Assembly (NCBI GenBank): GCA_937925605.1
Contig: CALALV010000189.1
Location: 1 to 56,706, forward strand
Origin: an uncultured Woeseia sp.
GTDB lineage: Bacteria; Pseudomonadota; Gammaproteobacteria; Steroidobacterales; Woeseiaceae
Direction of reading: 5' to 3'
Length of the DNA stretch: 56,706 nt
In this document: positions 33,030-41,971 of the stretch, piece by piece
How positions within the stretch are numbered: position 1 is the stretch's first letter
Layout: the number at the start of each line of letters is the position of its first letter
Program-made: the position numbers and the translations under genes
Notes under the pieces: model-generated
What the model was told of the DNA's origin: nothing
The model's database searches: none
The model's input: the letters and a program-made list of their open reading frames with translations, nothing else

Positions 33030-34105
33030 TCCGTCCTATTGCGAGACTCACCGGGGCTGGCGCACTGCTGCTGCTCGCGGCGCCCGGCTCCGCCCAGCAG
33101 ATGCCGGCGCCCTCGGTCGTCGTGGCCGAGGCCACGATCACGCGGCTCGCGCCGGCCGTCGACGTGCCCGGCACGATTGTCAGCAGGAACGACGCGCGCC
33201 TCGCGACCGAGGTCTCGGCGCGCCTGACCTGGGTCGCCGATATCGGCGCGCGGGTCGCTGCCGGCGAACCGGTTGCACGCCTCGAGGACGTGACCTTCCG
33301 GCTGAACGAGGCCGAGGCCGCCAGCCGCGTCACTCGCGAGGAGGCGCGGGTGGTCTTCCTGGCGTCCGAAGTGGAGCGCCTCGAGCGCCTGGCCGAGCGC
33401 AACAACACGGCGCGCAGCCAGCTCGACCAGACGGTGTCCGATCTCGCGGTCGCCGAGAGCGACGTGGCGATCGCGCGCGCGCAGCACGGGCTGGCGCGCG
33501 TCGCGCTCGCGATGACCGAGCTCAGGGCACCGTTCGACGGCATCGTCACGGAGCGGCTGCGCAACGTCGGCGAGCGCCTGAACGTCGCGGAGGAAGTGGT
33601 GCGCCTCGTCAATCCGCGGTCGATCGAGGTCGTCGCGCGTGCACCGCTGAACACGGTCAATTTCATCGGCGCGGGCGACGAGCTCGACCTGTACAACGAT
33701 TACCGGGACGGCGCGGGCCGCGTGCGCACGATCGTACCGGTCGGCAATCCCCAGTCGCACATGTTCGAGGTGCGGCTCGACGTCGACCCGGACCGCTGGA
33801 TCGTCGGCGAGAGCGTGCGGCTGTCCATGCCCACCGCGGTTGCCCGCGACGTGCTCGCGGTGCCGCGCGATGCCCTGGTCCTGCGCCGCGAGGGCACATC
33901 CGTGTTCCGCATCAATGCCGACGGCCAGGCCGAGCAGGTCAGCGTCGTCACCGGGCTCGGTGCCGGCGAGCTGATCGAGGTCGTCGGCGATCTCGCCGCG
34001 GGCGACCGCATCGTCGTGCGCGGCGCGGAGCGGCTGGCGCCCGGCATGAGCGTCAGCATCAGCGGATCCCCGGAAAGCGTGGCCGGCAGCCCGGCCGCCA
34101 ACTGA
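33026..34105 (+). CDS. RND periplasmic adaptor (membrane fusion protein)
   Basis: The 359-residue product has a signal peptide ending near GSAQQ (about residue 25). It is followed by a half-motif barrel-sandwich domain (50-75), a short coiled-coil hairpin (about 90-155; VVFLASEVERLERLAERNNT), the second half-motif (ELRAPFDGIVTERLRNVGE) and a beta-barrel plus membrane-proximal domain to 350. There is no lipobox, so it is probably soluble or anchored by an uncleaved helix. It should link the RND permease encoded just upstream to an outer-membrane channel encoded elsewhere. The ATG overlaps the permease stop (ATGA at 33026-33029). The hairpin is short, as in adaptors of non-multidrug RND pumps. 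Confidence 0.9.
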   Translation: MIRPIARLTGAGALLLLAAPGSAQQMPAPSVVVAEATITRLAPAVDVPGTIVSRNDARLATEVSARLTWVADIGARVAAGEPVARLEDVTFRLNEAEAASRVTREEARVVFLASEVERLERLAERNNTARSQLDQTVSDLAVAESDVAIARAQHGLARVALAMTELRAPFDGIVTERLRNVGERLNVAEEVVRLVNPRSIEVVARAPLNTVNFIGAGDELDLYNDYRDGAGRVRTIVPVGNPQSHMFEVRLDVDPDRWIVGESVRLSMPTAVARDVLAVPRDALVLRREGTSVFRINADGQAEQVSVVTGLGAGELIEVVGDLAAGDRIVVRGAERLAPGMSVSISGSPESVAGSPAAN

Positions 34106-34123
34106 AATCCGCGGGCGCGCGCT

Positions 34124-34151
34124 TTGGCCGCGCCGGCGCGGCTGCTAGCAT
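34124..34151 (+). promoter_or_regulatory. Possible mrcB promoter
   Basis: TTGGCC (34124-34129) and TAGCAT (34146-34151) are 16 bp apart and would start transcription near 34158, 30 nt before the TTG start of mrcB. The -35 is weak, so confidence is limited. Confidence 0.3.
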
Positions 34152-34187
34152 GCGCCGCCCCGATCACGATCACGATCCCGACCACGA

Positions 34188-36488
34188 TTGCCGCTGTCCA
34201 AGTCCCGCCTCCGCCTCCCGCCGGCCCTCCCGGCCTGCCTTCTCCGCCACCCCTGGTGGTCGCTGGCGGCGTTGCTGCTTCTCGCCTTCGCCGCCTGGCT
34301 CCTGTACCTCAACTGGCAGATCACGAGCCGCTTCGAGGGACGGCGCTGGGACCTGCCGGCGCGCGTCTACGCGCGGCCGCTCGAGCTCTACGCCGGGCTC
34401 GAGCTGACGGCGGCCGCGCTCGAACAGGAGCTTGCGCGGCTGGGCTACCGCGAGGTCAGCGGGCGGCCTTCGCGGCCGGGCAGTTACGGGCGCCGGGGCG
34501 ACGCGCTCGAGCTCGTCACCCGCGAGTTCCGCTACTGGGACGAGCTGGCGCCGCCGGCCGCGGTCAGCCTGCGCTTCGCCGACGGCCGCCTGGAAGCGGT
34601 CGACGTGGCCGGGCAGGACACGGCTATCGTGCGCCTCGACCCGCTGATGGTCGGCAGCATCTTCCCGGCGCACGGCGAGGACCGGCTCGTCGTCACGCCG
34701 GAGCAGGTGCCCGAGCTGCTGCGCCAGGCGCTCGTGGCCGTCGAGGACCGGCGCTTTTCCGAACACCCGGGAGTCGACCTGCGCGCGCTCGGGCGCGCTG
34801 CGCTCGCGAACCTGCGCGCCGGCGCCGTGACCCAGGGCGGCAGCACGCTGACCCAGCAGCTGGTCAAGAACTACTTTCTCGACAACCGGCGCACGCTCGG
34901 CCGCAAGCTCACCGAGGCGCTGATGGCGCTGCTGCTCGAGCGGCACTATGACAAGGCGGAAATCCTTAACGCCTACGTCAACGAGATCTACCTCGGGCAG
35001 GACGGCCAGCGCGCGATCCACGGCTTCGGCCTGGCGAGCCAGTTCTGGTTCAGCCGGCCGCTGGCCGAGCTGGAGCTGCACCAGCTGGCGCTGCTGGTCG
35101 CGCTCGTGCGCGGTCCGGGCTGGTACGACCCGACGGCGCACCCGGAGCGCGCCCGCGCGCGGCGCGACCTCGTGCTCGGCCTGCTGGCCGAGGCCGGCCA
35201 CATCACGGAGGCCGAGCGGGCCCGCGCGGCCGGCCGGCCGCTCGACACCTGGGATCGCGAACGCGCCGGCGCCAGCTACTACCCCGGCTACCTGGCGCTG
35301 GTGCGTGCCGAGCTCGGCGAACAATACCGGCCCGAGGACCTGTCCCGGCAGGGCCTGAACATCTTTACGTCGCTGGATCCGCGGGTGCAGGCGAGCGCGG
35401 AACGGCGGCTCGCGGAACGCCTCGACGCGCTCGACGAGCGCCAGCCCGAGCGCCGGCTGGCCGGCGCCGTCGTCGTCACCGCGCCGCAGTCCGGCGACGT
35501 GCTGGCGCTGGTCGGCGACCGGCGCGCGGGCTACGAGGGCTTCAATCGCGCGCTGGCCGCGCGCCGCCCGGTCGGCTCGCTGATCAAGCCGGTCGTCTAC
35601 CTGGCCGCGCTGGAAACCGGCCGTTACACGCTCGCGAGCCGCATCGAGGACGCGCCGATCGAGCTCGAGCTGCCGAACGGCACGCGCTGGGCGCCGCGCA
35701 ATTTCAGCGGCGAACCGGCCGGCCCGGTCACGTTGTTGCGTGCGCTCGCCGAGTCGCTGAACCTGGCCACGGTGGGGCTCGGCCTCGACGTCGGTGTCGA
35801 GCGGGTCGCGGCGCTGCTCGAGCGCATCGGCCCGGGGCCCGCGCCGGCCGCGCTGCCCTCGCTGCTGCTCGGCGCCGTCGAGCTGACGCCGTTCGAGGTG
35901 GCCTTCGTCTACGGCACGCTCGCGAACGGTGGATTCCGCGTGCCGCCACGCGCCGTGCGCTCGGTCGTCGCGGCCAACGGCGTGCCGCTCGTGCGCTTCC
36001 CGGTCGAGCTGCGCCAGGCCGTCGAGCCCGCGCTCGTGTACCAGCTGAACCAGGCGCTTCTCGTCGCGATGCAGCGGGGCACCGGGCGCGCGACGACGCT
36101 GCCGCTCGCGACCGCCGGCAAGACAGGTACTTCGGACGACTTCCGTGACAGCTGGTTCGCCGGCTTCTCCGGCGACCGTCTCGCGGTGGTCTGGATCGGC
36201 TACGACGATTTCGCGCCGACCGGCCTGTCCGGCGCGTCTGCGGCGCTGCCGGTCTGGCAGGACATCATGGCGGACGTCGCCGAGCGGCCCTATGCACCGC
36301 CGCTGCCGCGGGCGCTGGAAGCCCGGCGCGTCGACTATTACAGTGGGGCGCCCGTGGGCCGCGGCTGCGCAAGCGGCCTCGTGCTGGCGCTGCCCGCGGG
36401 GACCGAACTGGATCGCCGCGGCGGCTGCGCCGAACGCCGCGGCCTCGCTGAACGGACACTGGAATGGCTGAACGACGTACTCGACTGA
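34188..36488 (+). CDS. mrcB: Bifunctional penicillin-binding protein 1b
   Basis: The 766-residue class A PBP has one N-terminal membrane helix (24-42), a UB2H-like region (about 55-160) that in PBP1b docks an activator lipoprotein, and a GT51 glycosyltransferase domain with EDRRFSEHPG (186-195) and GGSTLTQQLVKNYF (217-230). The transpeptidase domain shows S464-L-I-K467, the SLN motif in ESLNLATV and K645-T-G. It polymerises and cross-links peptidoglycan from lipid II. The start is a TTG at 34188; an in-frame stop lies 14 codons upstream and no ATG or GTG in this frame fits better, though no convincing Shine-Dalgarno is seen. Its last 25 nt overlap the LpoP-like lipoprotein gene. Confidence 0.94.
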   Translation: MPLSKSRLRLPPALPACLLRHPWWSLAALLLLAFAAWLLYLNWQITSRFEGRRWDLPARVYARPLELYAGLELTAAALEQELARLGYREVSGRPSRPGSYGRRGDALELVTREFRYWDELAPPAAVSLRFADGRLEAVDVAGQDTAIVRLDPLMVGSIFPAHGEDRLVVTPEQVPELLRQALVAVEDRRFSEHPGVDLRALGRAALANLRAGAVTQGGSTLTQQLVKNYFLDNRRTLGRKLTEALMALLLERHYDKAEILNAYVNEIYLGQDGQRAIHGFGLASQFWFSRPLAELELHQLALLVALVRGPGWYDPTAHPERARARRDLVLGLLAEAGHITEAERARAAGRPLDTWDRERAGASYYPGYLALVRAELGEQYRPEDLSRQGLNIFTSLDPRVQASAERRLAERLDALDERQPERRLAGAVVVTAPQSGDVLALVGDRRAGYEGFNRALAARRPVGSLIKPVVYLAALETGRYTLASRIEDAPIELELPNGTRWAPRNFSGEPAGPVTLLRALAESLNLATVGLGLDVGVERVAALLERIGPGPAPAALPSLLLGAVELTPFEVAFVYGTLANGGFRVPPRAVRSVVAANGVPLVRFPVELRQAVEPALVYQLNQALLVAMQRGTGRATTLPLATAGKTGTSDDFRDSWFAGFSGDRLAVVWIGYDDFAPTGLSGASAALPVWQDIMADVAERPYAPPLPRALEARRVDYYSGAPVGRGCASGLVLALPAGTELDRRGGCAERRGLAERTLEWLNDVLD

Positions 36489-36919
36489 TCACGCTCGCCG
36501 CGCTCACGCTGGCGGCATCCGGCTGCGCGCTGGCGCCGCAGCCCGGCCCGCAGGACCCGGACGCCGACGAGATCCCGGTCACCGCGCCGCAGCGCCAGGA
36601 ACGGCGCGCCGGCCCGGCGACCGCGACGCTGATCGAGCAGAGCCGCGCGCTTCACGAGAGCGGGCAGTCGGCGCAGGCGGCCGTGACGCTCGAGCGCGCG
36701 CTGCGCATCGAGCCGAACGACCCGGCCGTCTGGCTCGAACTCGCGCGGCTGCGCTACGCGGCGGCCGACTGGGCACAGGCCGAGCAGTTCGCGCGGCGCG
36801 CCGAGTCGCTCGCGGGCGGCGACCCGGCGCTGCGCAAGCAGGCTGTCGAACTGATCGCCGACAGCCTCGTCCGGCAGGGCCGCCCGACCGAGGCCGAGCG
36901 GCTGCGCAGCGGGGGCTGA
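36464..36919 (+). CDS. TPR lipoprotein, probable PBP1b activator (LpoP-like)
   Basis: The 151-residue product has a lipoprotein signal with lipobox LAASGC (Cys21), a Pro-rich disordered linker (about 24-50) and a pair of tetratricopeptide helices (about 58-120; ALRIEPNDPAVWLELARLRY). It is encoded overlapping the 3' end of mrcB by 25 nt. In Pseudomonas the lipoprotein LpoP, also TPR-containing and adjacent to mrcB, activates PBP1b from the outer membrane. The same layout here makes an LpoP-type activator the best call. The start ATG at 36464 has no close alternative. Function is inferred from domain and position. Confidence 0.82.
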   Translation: MAERRTRLITLAALTLAASGCALAPQPGPQDPDADEIPVTAPQRQERRAGPATATLIEQSRALHESGQSAQAAVTLERALRIEPNDPAVWLELARLRYAAADWAQAEQFARRAESLAGGDPALRKQAVELIADSLVRQGRPTEAERLRSGG

Positions 36920-36942
36920 AGCGCCCGCGCCGCGCCTTAGCC

Positions 36943-39900
36943 TTACTCGGCCGCGTCGTTCCCCAGCCCGCAGTCCTCGTCGCCGCCGTCCTCTTCGGCA
37001 CGCGCGCAGGTGTCGATGAACAGCACCAGCCCGTCGTGGTCCGACGCGCGCAGGTCGGTGCCTGCGTCGTTGACCAGGTCGACCGCTGCGTCCGCGTTGC
37101 CGCGGGCATATTCGAGGCCCCGCACGCGCAGGTCCAGCGCGCGGCTGGTCAGCGCGTGGTCCAGCACCTGGGCGGTGCCGCGGAACACGAACGAGTAGCG
37201 CTCGTCCGGCGGCAGCGAGAAGACCTGGTTCAACAGGTCGGGCTCGACGAGGTCCGGGCCCGACAGCAGGTTGTCGCCGGGGACCACGTCGCCGCGCACC
37301 TGGCCGACGACGTCGACGTAGCCGTCACTGAACTCGAATGCATTGAAGTCGCCGACGACGACGATCGCGGCGTCCGCGTACGCGTCCTGCAGTGACTGCA
37401 CGGCAGCCGCGACCGACTGCGCCTGCAGCAGCCGTTTCAGGCGCACGCGCTCGCCGTCGCTGCCGTCGATGCCGCCCAGCGAGCGGTTGTGCACGCCGAT
37501 GACGAACAGCCGGCGCAGCGAGGCATCGCCGCTCTGCAGGCGCGCTTCGAGCAGCAGCGGCGGGCGGTCGTGCAGCAGGTCGATGTCGCCGTCCGGCTCG
37601 ACGAAGGTCTCGGCCGGGGCGATCGCCTCTACGTTTTGCACGCGGATCTTCTTGCGCACGAGGAAGCCGACGTCGATGCCGCCCGGGTCGTTGCCCTCGA
37701 GCAGGAAGGCGGCGTACTTCGGTTTGCCGTCGAGCTTGTCGATGGCTGCGGCAAGGTCTTCCAGCACGCCGAGCTTCTCGACTTCCTGCACGGCCAGTAT
37801 GTCCGGCGAGCGCAGGCCCTTGACGATGTAGCCCGCGGCCTTGTCGAGCCGCCGCAGGTATTCCTCGCTGCTGACGACCTGGTCGTCGATCGGGTTGCCC
37901 AGCGCGTCCGCGGTCGGCGCGTCGTCGACGTCGTCGAACAGCCGGAACAGGTTCAGGCTGCCTACCGTGACTTCGTGCTTCGCTTTCCCGCGCACCGGCC
38001 GCGGCAGTAAGGCGTCCTCGATGTCGAGCTCGGTCGGCCACAGCTCGTAGCCGCCGAACTCGTAGCCGAGCACGCCGCGCGCGACGAAGCGCGCGCCGCC
38101 GCCGAGCAGGCGGTTCGGCAGGCCAAGCCGGTCCGGGTCGAGTTCGAACACTTCCGGGTTGCTGTCCCAGACCGGCAGGCCATCGATGCCCGGGAACTCG
38201 ATGCCGGGCTCGCGGAAAGCCCGCGCGCCGGCGGCCGTGACGTAGGCCTCGGCGACCGTGTCGCTGCTGAAGCGCTGGTTGCCGCCGGTGACGAAGCCGT
38301 CCGCGACCTCGACCAGCATCCCCTCGTAGCACTCGTACTCGAGCGCGCAGGACGGCGCCGCCGGGTCCGGCGACGGCACGTTCGCGTCGAAGGCGACGGC
38401 GGGCGGCAGGCTCGCGCCGGCACCGGTAACCGTGACCAGCGGGTCGTTCGTGATTTCCGTGAAGCCGAAGAACTCGACGACGACGCCCGTCACGTCCACG
38501 ACGTCGCCGACCGCGACGGCGGGCGCGCTGCCGGTGAAGACGAAGATGCCGTCGGAGGTGTCGACGTCGCCGTCGCTGCGTTCGGCGGGCGTCTGCATGA
38601 AGAAGCCGTTGCCGGCGAGCGCGGTAACGACGTTGGCCGGCGAGTTGACGATCTCGCCCGTGTACGGAGACGCATCGCCCGCACCCTGGATCTCGTAGAC
38701 CTCGAAGGGCCCGAGGATCGGCGCCTCGCAGCCGTCGAACAGGCTGCCGTCGGCACGCCGTCCCGGCGAGTACAGCGCACCGTCCGCGCCCGCGACCTGC
38801 GAGTGCTGCACGTACGGCGGCACGCCGGTCACGTCCGGCACGAGCGTGATCGACTGGTTATTGCCGCCCTCGCTGCCGTACGCGACGGCCACGCTGGTGC
38901 CGAGGCCGTCGCTGAGCGTGATCGAGTCGCCGCCGTTGTTGAGGCCGAGCGCGCCGCCGGACGCGGTCTGCACGGTCGCTCCGCCGAACCCGCCGACGGG
39001 CGCGCCGCCGCCGAACACGACGATCGCGCACTGGTCCTCGATGACGGTGCCGGCCGGGAACGTGTGCCGCGCGAGCGCGCCGTCAGACAGCGTCCAGCCG
39101 GACAGGTCGAGCGGGGCGCCCGAGATATTGACGAGCTCGACGAACTCGTCGTCGGAGAAGTCGCGCGTGCCGTCGTTGTTCGCGTCGCCGGCCAGGTCGC
39201 TCTCCGGGTCGGCGTGGATTTCGTTGATCACGAGCGGCGGCCCGACGTTCGGATCCAGGCAGTTGTCGCTCGCGTCCGAGTTCGCCTCGCCCGGCGTGAT
39301 GCAGCGCAGCGCGAAGTCCACGTTGTTCTGGTCGCTATCGCTGCCGTCAGGAACGCGCGACAGGCCGACGAACGCAGTGCCCGACAGGTCTTCGAGACCC
39401 GTGCCCGAGCCTTCCGTGTACGGCGCGACCGTGTCGCCCTCGTAGCTCAGCGCGTCGACGACTTCGCCGGCGAGCAGCAGCGCCACTGCGTCGGGCGCAC
39501 CGTTCTGCACCAGGTTCGTATCCGGCGTGACATCCAGGTCGCAGTTCGGCGTGTTCGCCGCCTGCGCGCAGACGACGTAGTAGTCGCCGGCCGCGAGGCT
39601 CAGGTCCGGCAGTGCAAAGGTCTGGTACACGGTGCCGACGCTGCCGTTGACCAGCACGAGTTCGTAGTCGCCGAGCGCGACCGCGACCGCGCCGCTGTTC
39701 AAAAGCTCGACGAACTCGGCGCTGTCGGTCCCCGGCTGGTCGTAGTCGACCTCGTTGATGACGAGCTGCGGCGCCGGCGGCTCCCCGCCGCCGAAGGTCT
39801 GGCCCGTGTTGACCGCGCCGAAGGTCGCGGCCAGCGGACCGGACCAGGTGAAATTCTCGGCGAAGCTGCCGCTGCCGGTCAGCTGCAGCGAGTCGCCGAC

Positions 39901-40359
39901 CGCCGTGCTGCTGTCCTCGCTGACGCCGATATCCGTACTGGTCAGCCCGTCCGCGGGACCGCCGACGGCCGTGAAGCTGCCCTCGTAGCTCAGGAACTGC
40001 ACGACGTTGCCGCCGGCGTCGACCAGTGCCACGCCGTCGGGGCTGCCGTTCTGCAGGCCGTTGACCGCGTACTCGACGACCACGGTGCCGTAGCCGCCCT
40101 GCTGCTCGACGATCGTGCCCGCGAGCGTGTCGGTGCCGTAGCTGGCCCCGCCGTTACCGTTGTAGCGCACGAGGCTCCAGCCATCGAGCACGGTCCCGGC
40201 CGGGCCGGCGATTTCGATGGCCTCGCCCGAGTCGGTGCCGGTGTTGTCGTAGTGGATCTCGTTGATGAAGACCTGCGCGAAGGCGGCGGGCGCGAACGCG
40301 GTCAGCAGGCTTAAGAGGCACCACGGCAGAAAGCGCGGGCGCGGACGGAGCTCGGGCAT
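36943..40359 (-). CDS. Secreted ExeM/NucH-type endonuclease with lamin-tail domains
   Basis: The 1138-residue protein has a signal peptide ending at FAPAAFAQ (about 29). Three lamin-tail-type beta domains follow (about 30-190, 198-365 and 378-500; each starts with a variant of INEI/INEVDYD). Next come an OB-fold-like segment typical of YhcR/ExeM nucleases (about 560-660) and a C-terminal endonuclease/exonuclease/phosphatase domain (about 790-1110). Catalytic landmarks are LAVQEVE, GVHNRS, VVGDFNAFE and RASDHDG. The enzyme should degrade extracellular DNA for nutrients or biofilm turnover. The C-terminus is an acidic, two-cysteine tail rather than a GlyGly-CTERM or PEP-CTERM sorting signal. 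It is a monocistronic minus-strand gene converging on the LpoP-like gene. Confidence 0.92.
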   Translation of the reverse strand: MPELRPRPRFLPWCLLSLLTAFAPAAFAQVFINEIHYDNTGTDSGEAIEIAGPAGTVLDGWSLVRYNGNGGASYGTDTLAGTIVEQQGGYGTVVVEYAVNGLQNGSPDGVALVDAGGNVVQFLSYEGSFTAVGGPADGLTSTDIGVSEDSSTAVGDSLQLTGSGSFAENFTWSGPLAATFGAVNTGQTFGGGEPPAPQLVINEVDYDQPGTDSAEFVELLNSGAVAVALGDYELVLVNGSVGTVYQTFALPDLSLAAGDYYVVCAQAANTPNCDLDVTPDTNLVQNGAPDAVALLLAGEVVDALSYEGDTVAPYTEGSGTGLEDLSGTAFVGLSRVPDGSDSDQNNVDFALRCITPGEANSDASDNCLDPNVGPPLVINEIHADPESDLAGDANNDGTRDFSDDEFVELVNISGAPLDLSGWTLSDGALARHTFPAGTVIEDQCAIVVFGGGAPVGGFGGATVQTASGGALGLNNGGDSITLSDGLGTSVAVAYGSEGGNNQSITLVPDVTGVPPYVQHSQVAGADGALYSPGRRADGSLFDGCEAPILGPFEVYEIQGAGDASPYTGEIVNSPANVVTALAGNGFFMQTPAERSDGDVDTSDGIFVFTGSAPAVAVGDVVDVTGVVVEFFGFTEITNDPLVTVTGAGASLPPAVAFDANVPSPDPAAPSCALEYECYEGMLVEVADGFVTGGNQRFSSDTVAEAYVTAAGARAFREPGIEFPGIDGLPVWDSNPEVFELDPDRLGLPNRLLGGGARFVARGVLGYEFGGYELWPTELDIEDALLPRPVRGKAKHEVTVGSLNLFRLFDDVDDAPTADALGNPIDDQVVSSEEYLRRLDKAAGYIVKGLRSPDILAVQEVEKLGVLEDLAAAIDKLDGKPKYAAFLLEGNDPGGIDVGFLVRKKIRVQNVEAIAPAETFVEPDGDIDLLHDRPPLLLEARLQSGDASLRRLFVIGVHNRSLGGIDGSDGERVRLKRLLQAQSVAAAVQSLQDAYADAAIVVVGDFNAFEFSDGYVDVVGQVRGDVVPGDNLLSGPDLVEPDLLNQVFSLPPDERYSFVFRGTAQVLDHALTSRALDLRVRGLEYARGNADAAVDLVNDAGTDLRASDHDGLVLFIDTCARAEEDGGDEDCGLGNDAAE

Positions 40360-40531
40360 GATGTTCCCCTGTGATCAGATCGGCCGGTCCGGCGCGGGCC
40401 GTCCAGGCCTTGTCGTTGTGGCGTTATTGTTCTTGCCGGTGCCGCGATCCTACCGCCGCAGGGCGCGCGGGATCGGGGTATTTGACTTAATCCCGGCCAG
40501 GGCCACGACCCGGGACGAGGACAGCATGGCA

Positions 40532-40547
40532 GCCGGTCATGACCGGC
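40532..40547. repeat. 16-bp perfect palindrome between nuclease and MFS genes
   Basis: GCCGGTCATGACCGGC is perfectly self-complementary and ends 4 bp before the MFS gene's stop codon. No T-run follows on either strand, so it is not a standard terminator; it may be an mRNA end structure or a protein-binding site. Confidence 0.5.
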
Positions 40548-40550
40548 GTC

Positions 40551-41885
40551 TTACCGTTCCCAGTCCTCGTCGAGTCGCCGCGCCGCCACGAACAGCAGCG
40601 CCGCCGCGGCCAGGTAGAAGACCGTGCCGACCAGGATCGCGTAGCGCAGCGATTCGTCGCCGTAGCGCGCGGCGAGCGCGTCCGACAGCGCGCCGATCAC
40701 GAGGTTGCCCAGGCCGATACCGATCAGGTTGTTGATGAACAGGAAGATCGCCGAGGCGGTCGCGCGCATGTTCGGCGTCACGAGATGCTGGAACGCGGAC
40801 AGCACGGGGCCGAGCCAGACCAGGCTCAGGGCGGTCGGCACGAGGAAGGCGAAAAAGGCCGCGAGCAGGTTGTCGGCGAGCACGCCGAGCACGAAGAACG
40901 GCACGGCCAGCACGAAGGCGAACGCCGGCACGCGCGCATAGGCGGCCTTGTCGCGCGCGCCGAGGCGGTCGGCGAGCACGCCGCCCACCCCGATGCCGGC
41001 GATGCCGCCGATGAGCAGGATCGTGCCGTAAAAGTAGGAGGCGTACAGCACCGTGCTGCCGCCGCCCGGACGCAGCGCCTCGGGCAGCCAGTCGAAGAAG
41101 GCGGGCAGGTCCGCGCCGAAGCTGCGCACGAAGAAGGAGGGCAGCCAGAAGATCAGCCCGTAGCCGATCATCGACGAGCAGGCGGCGCCGAAGGACAGCG
41201 TCCAGAAGCTGGGCTTCGAGGCCAGCGTCGCGGCAACCCGGCGCACCGGCGCCGGTGCAATGGCCTGGCCCGGGTTGTCGTAGCGGCCGCGTTCCGGCTC
41301 GCGCACGGTCAGCCGGAACAGCGGCGCGATCGCGAGCCCGGCGATGCCGACGACGATGAACGCGACCCGCCAGCCGGCGATGCTGGTCAGCACGCCGCCC
41401 AGGATGATGCCGAGCGCGCCGCCGATAGGGATGCCGAACGAGTACACGCCGAGCGCGCGGGCGCGCTGCTCCGGCGGGAAGTAGTCGGAGATCAGCGAGT
41501 AGGCCGGCGCCACGCCGCCGGCTTCGCCGACGCCGACGCCCAGGCGGGCGAGGAACAGGTGCCAGAAGTTCTGCGCCAGCCCGCAGACCGCGGTCATCGC
41601 GCTCCACACGGTCAGCGCGATCGTCATGATCCAGGTGCGGCTGCTGCGGTCGGCGAGGTAGGCGACCGGGATGCCGAGAAAGGTATAGAACAGCGCGAAG
41701 GCGAGGCCGCCCATGAGGCTGAGCTGCGTATCGCTGAGCAGCAGCTCTTCCTTGATCGGCACCGCCAGGATGCCGACGATCTGGCGGTCGATGAAATTGA
41801 AGGTGTAGACCACGACCAGGATGAACATCACCCATGCGCGGTAGGCGGGCGTTGCCGCCGGGGTCGGTTCCGTCGCCGTCGTCAT
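40551..41885 (-). CDS. MFS transporter
   Basis: The 444-residue protein has 12 hydrophobic helices and MFS motif A-like segments after helix 2 (GIPVAYLADRSSRTW) and in the second half (GGVLADRLGARDKAA). The N-terminal motif NFIDRQIVGILAVPIKEEL is common in the spinster-like/hexuronate-type MFS carriers of proteobacteria that take up organic acids or lipids. The gene lies directly behind the TonB receptor gene on the same strand, but a strong terminator sits between them. Its start codon is only 22 nt beyond that terminator's T-run. It is likely the inner-membrane partner for whatever the receptor imports; that is a contextual inference. Confidence 0.88.
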   Translation of the reverse strand: MTTATEPTPAATPAYRAWVMFILVVVYTFNFIDRQIVGILAVPIKEELLLSDTQLSLMGGLAFALFYTFLGIPVAYLADRSSRTWIMTIALTVWSAMTAVCGLAQNFWHLFLARLGVGVGEAGGVAPAYSLISDYFPPEQRARALGVYSFGIPIGGALGIILGGVLTSIAGWRVAFIVVGIAGLAIAPLFRLTVREPERGRYDNPGQAIAPAPVRRVAATLASKPSFWTLSFGAACSSMIGYGLIFWLPSFFVRSFGADLPAFFDWLPEALRPGGGSTVLYASYFYGTILLIGGIAGIGVGGVLADRLGARDKAAYARVPAFAFVLAVPFFVLGVLADNLLAAFFAFLVPTALSLVWLGPVLSAFQHLVTPNMRATASAIFLFINNLIGIGLGNLVIGALSDALAARYGDESLRYAILVGTVFYLAAAALLFVAARRLDEDWER

Positions 41886-41907
41886 CGTCCTGGCCTGGCC
41901 TCGGTCG

Positions 41908-41940
41908 AAAAAAAACGCGGCGGGGATGACCCCGCCGCGT
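41908..41940 (-). terminator. Rho-independent terminator between TonB receptor and MFS genes
   Basis: On the minus strand a 10-bp perfect stem CGCGGCGGGG / CCCCGCCGCG with a TCAT loop is followed by eight T residues (plus-strand A-run 41908-41915). It ends the TonB receptor transcript only 22 nt before the MFS start codon, so MFS expression would depend on read-through or on a promoter hidden in the receptor's 3' end. Confidence 0.9.
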
Positions 41941-41971
41941 CGAGCTTACACGAATGCGCCGTCGCGCCCGC

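Noticed and set aside
34161..34187. Repeated CACGATC units before mrcB as a binding-site array
   Set aside because: Only two or three imperfect short units in a Pro/Arg-codon-like stretch; too little to support a repeat array.
40532..40547. Terminator for the MFS gene
   Set aside because: The palindrome lies at the right place but no T-run follows on either strand.
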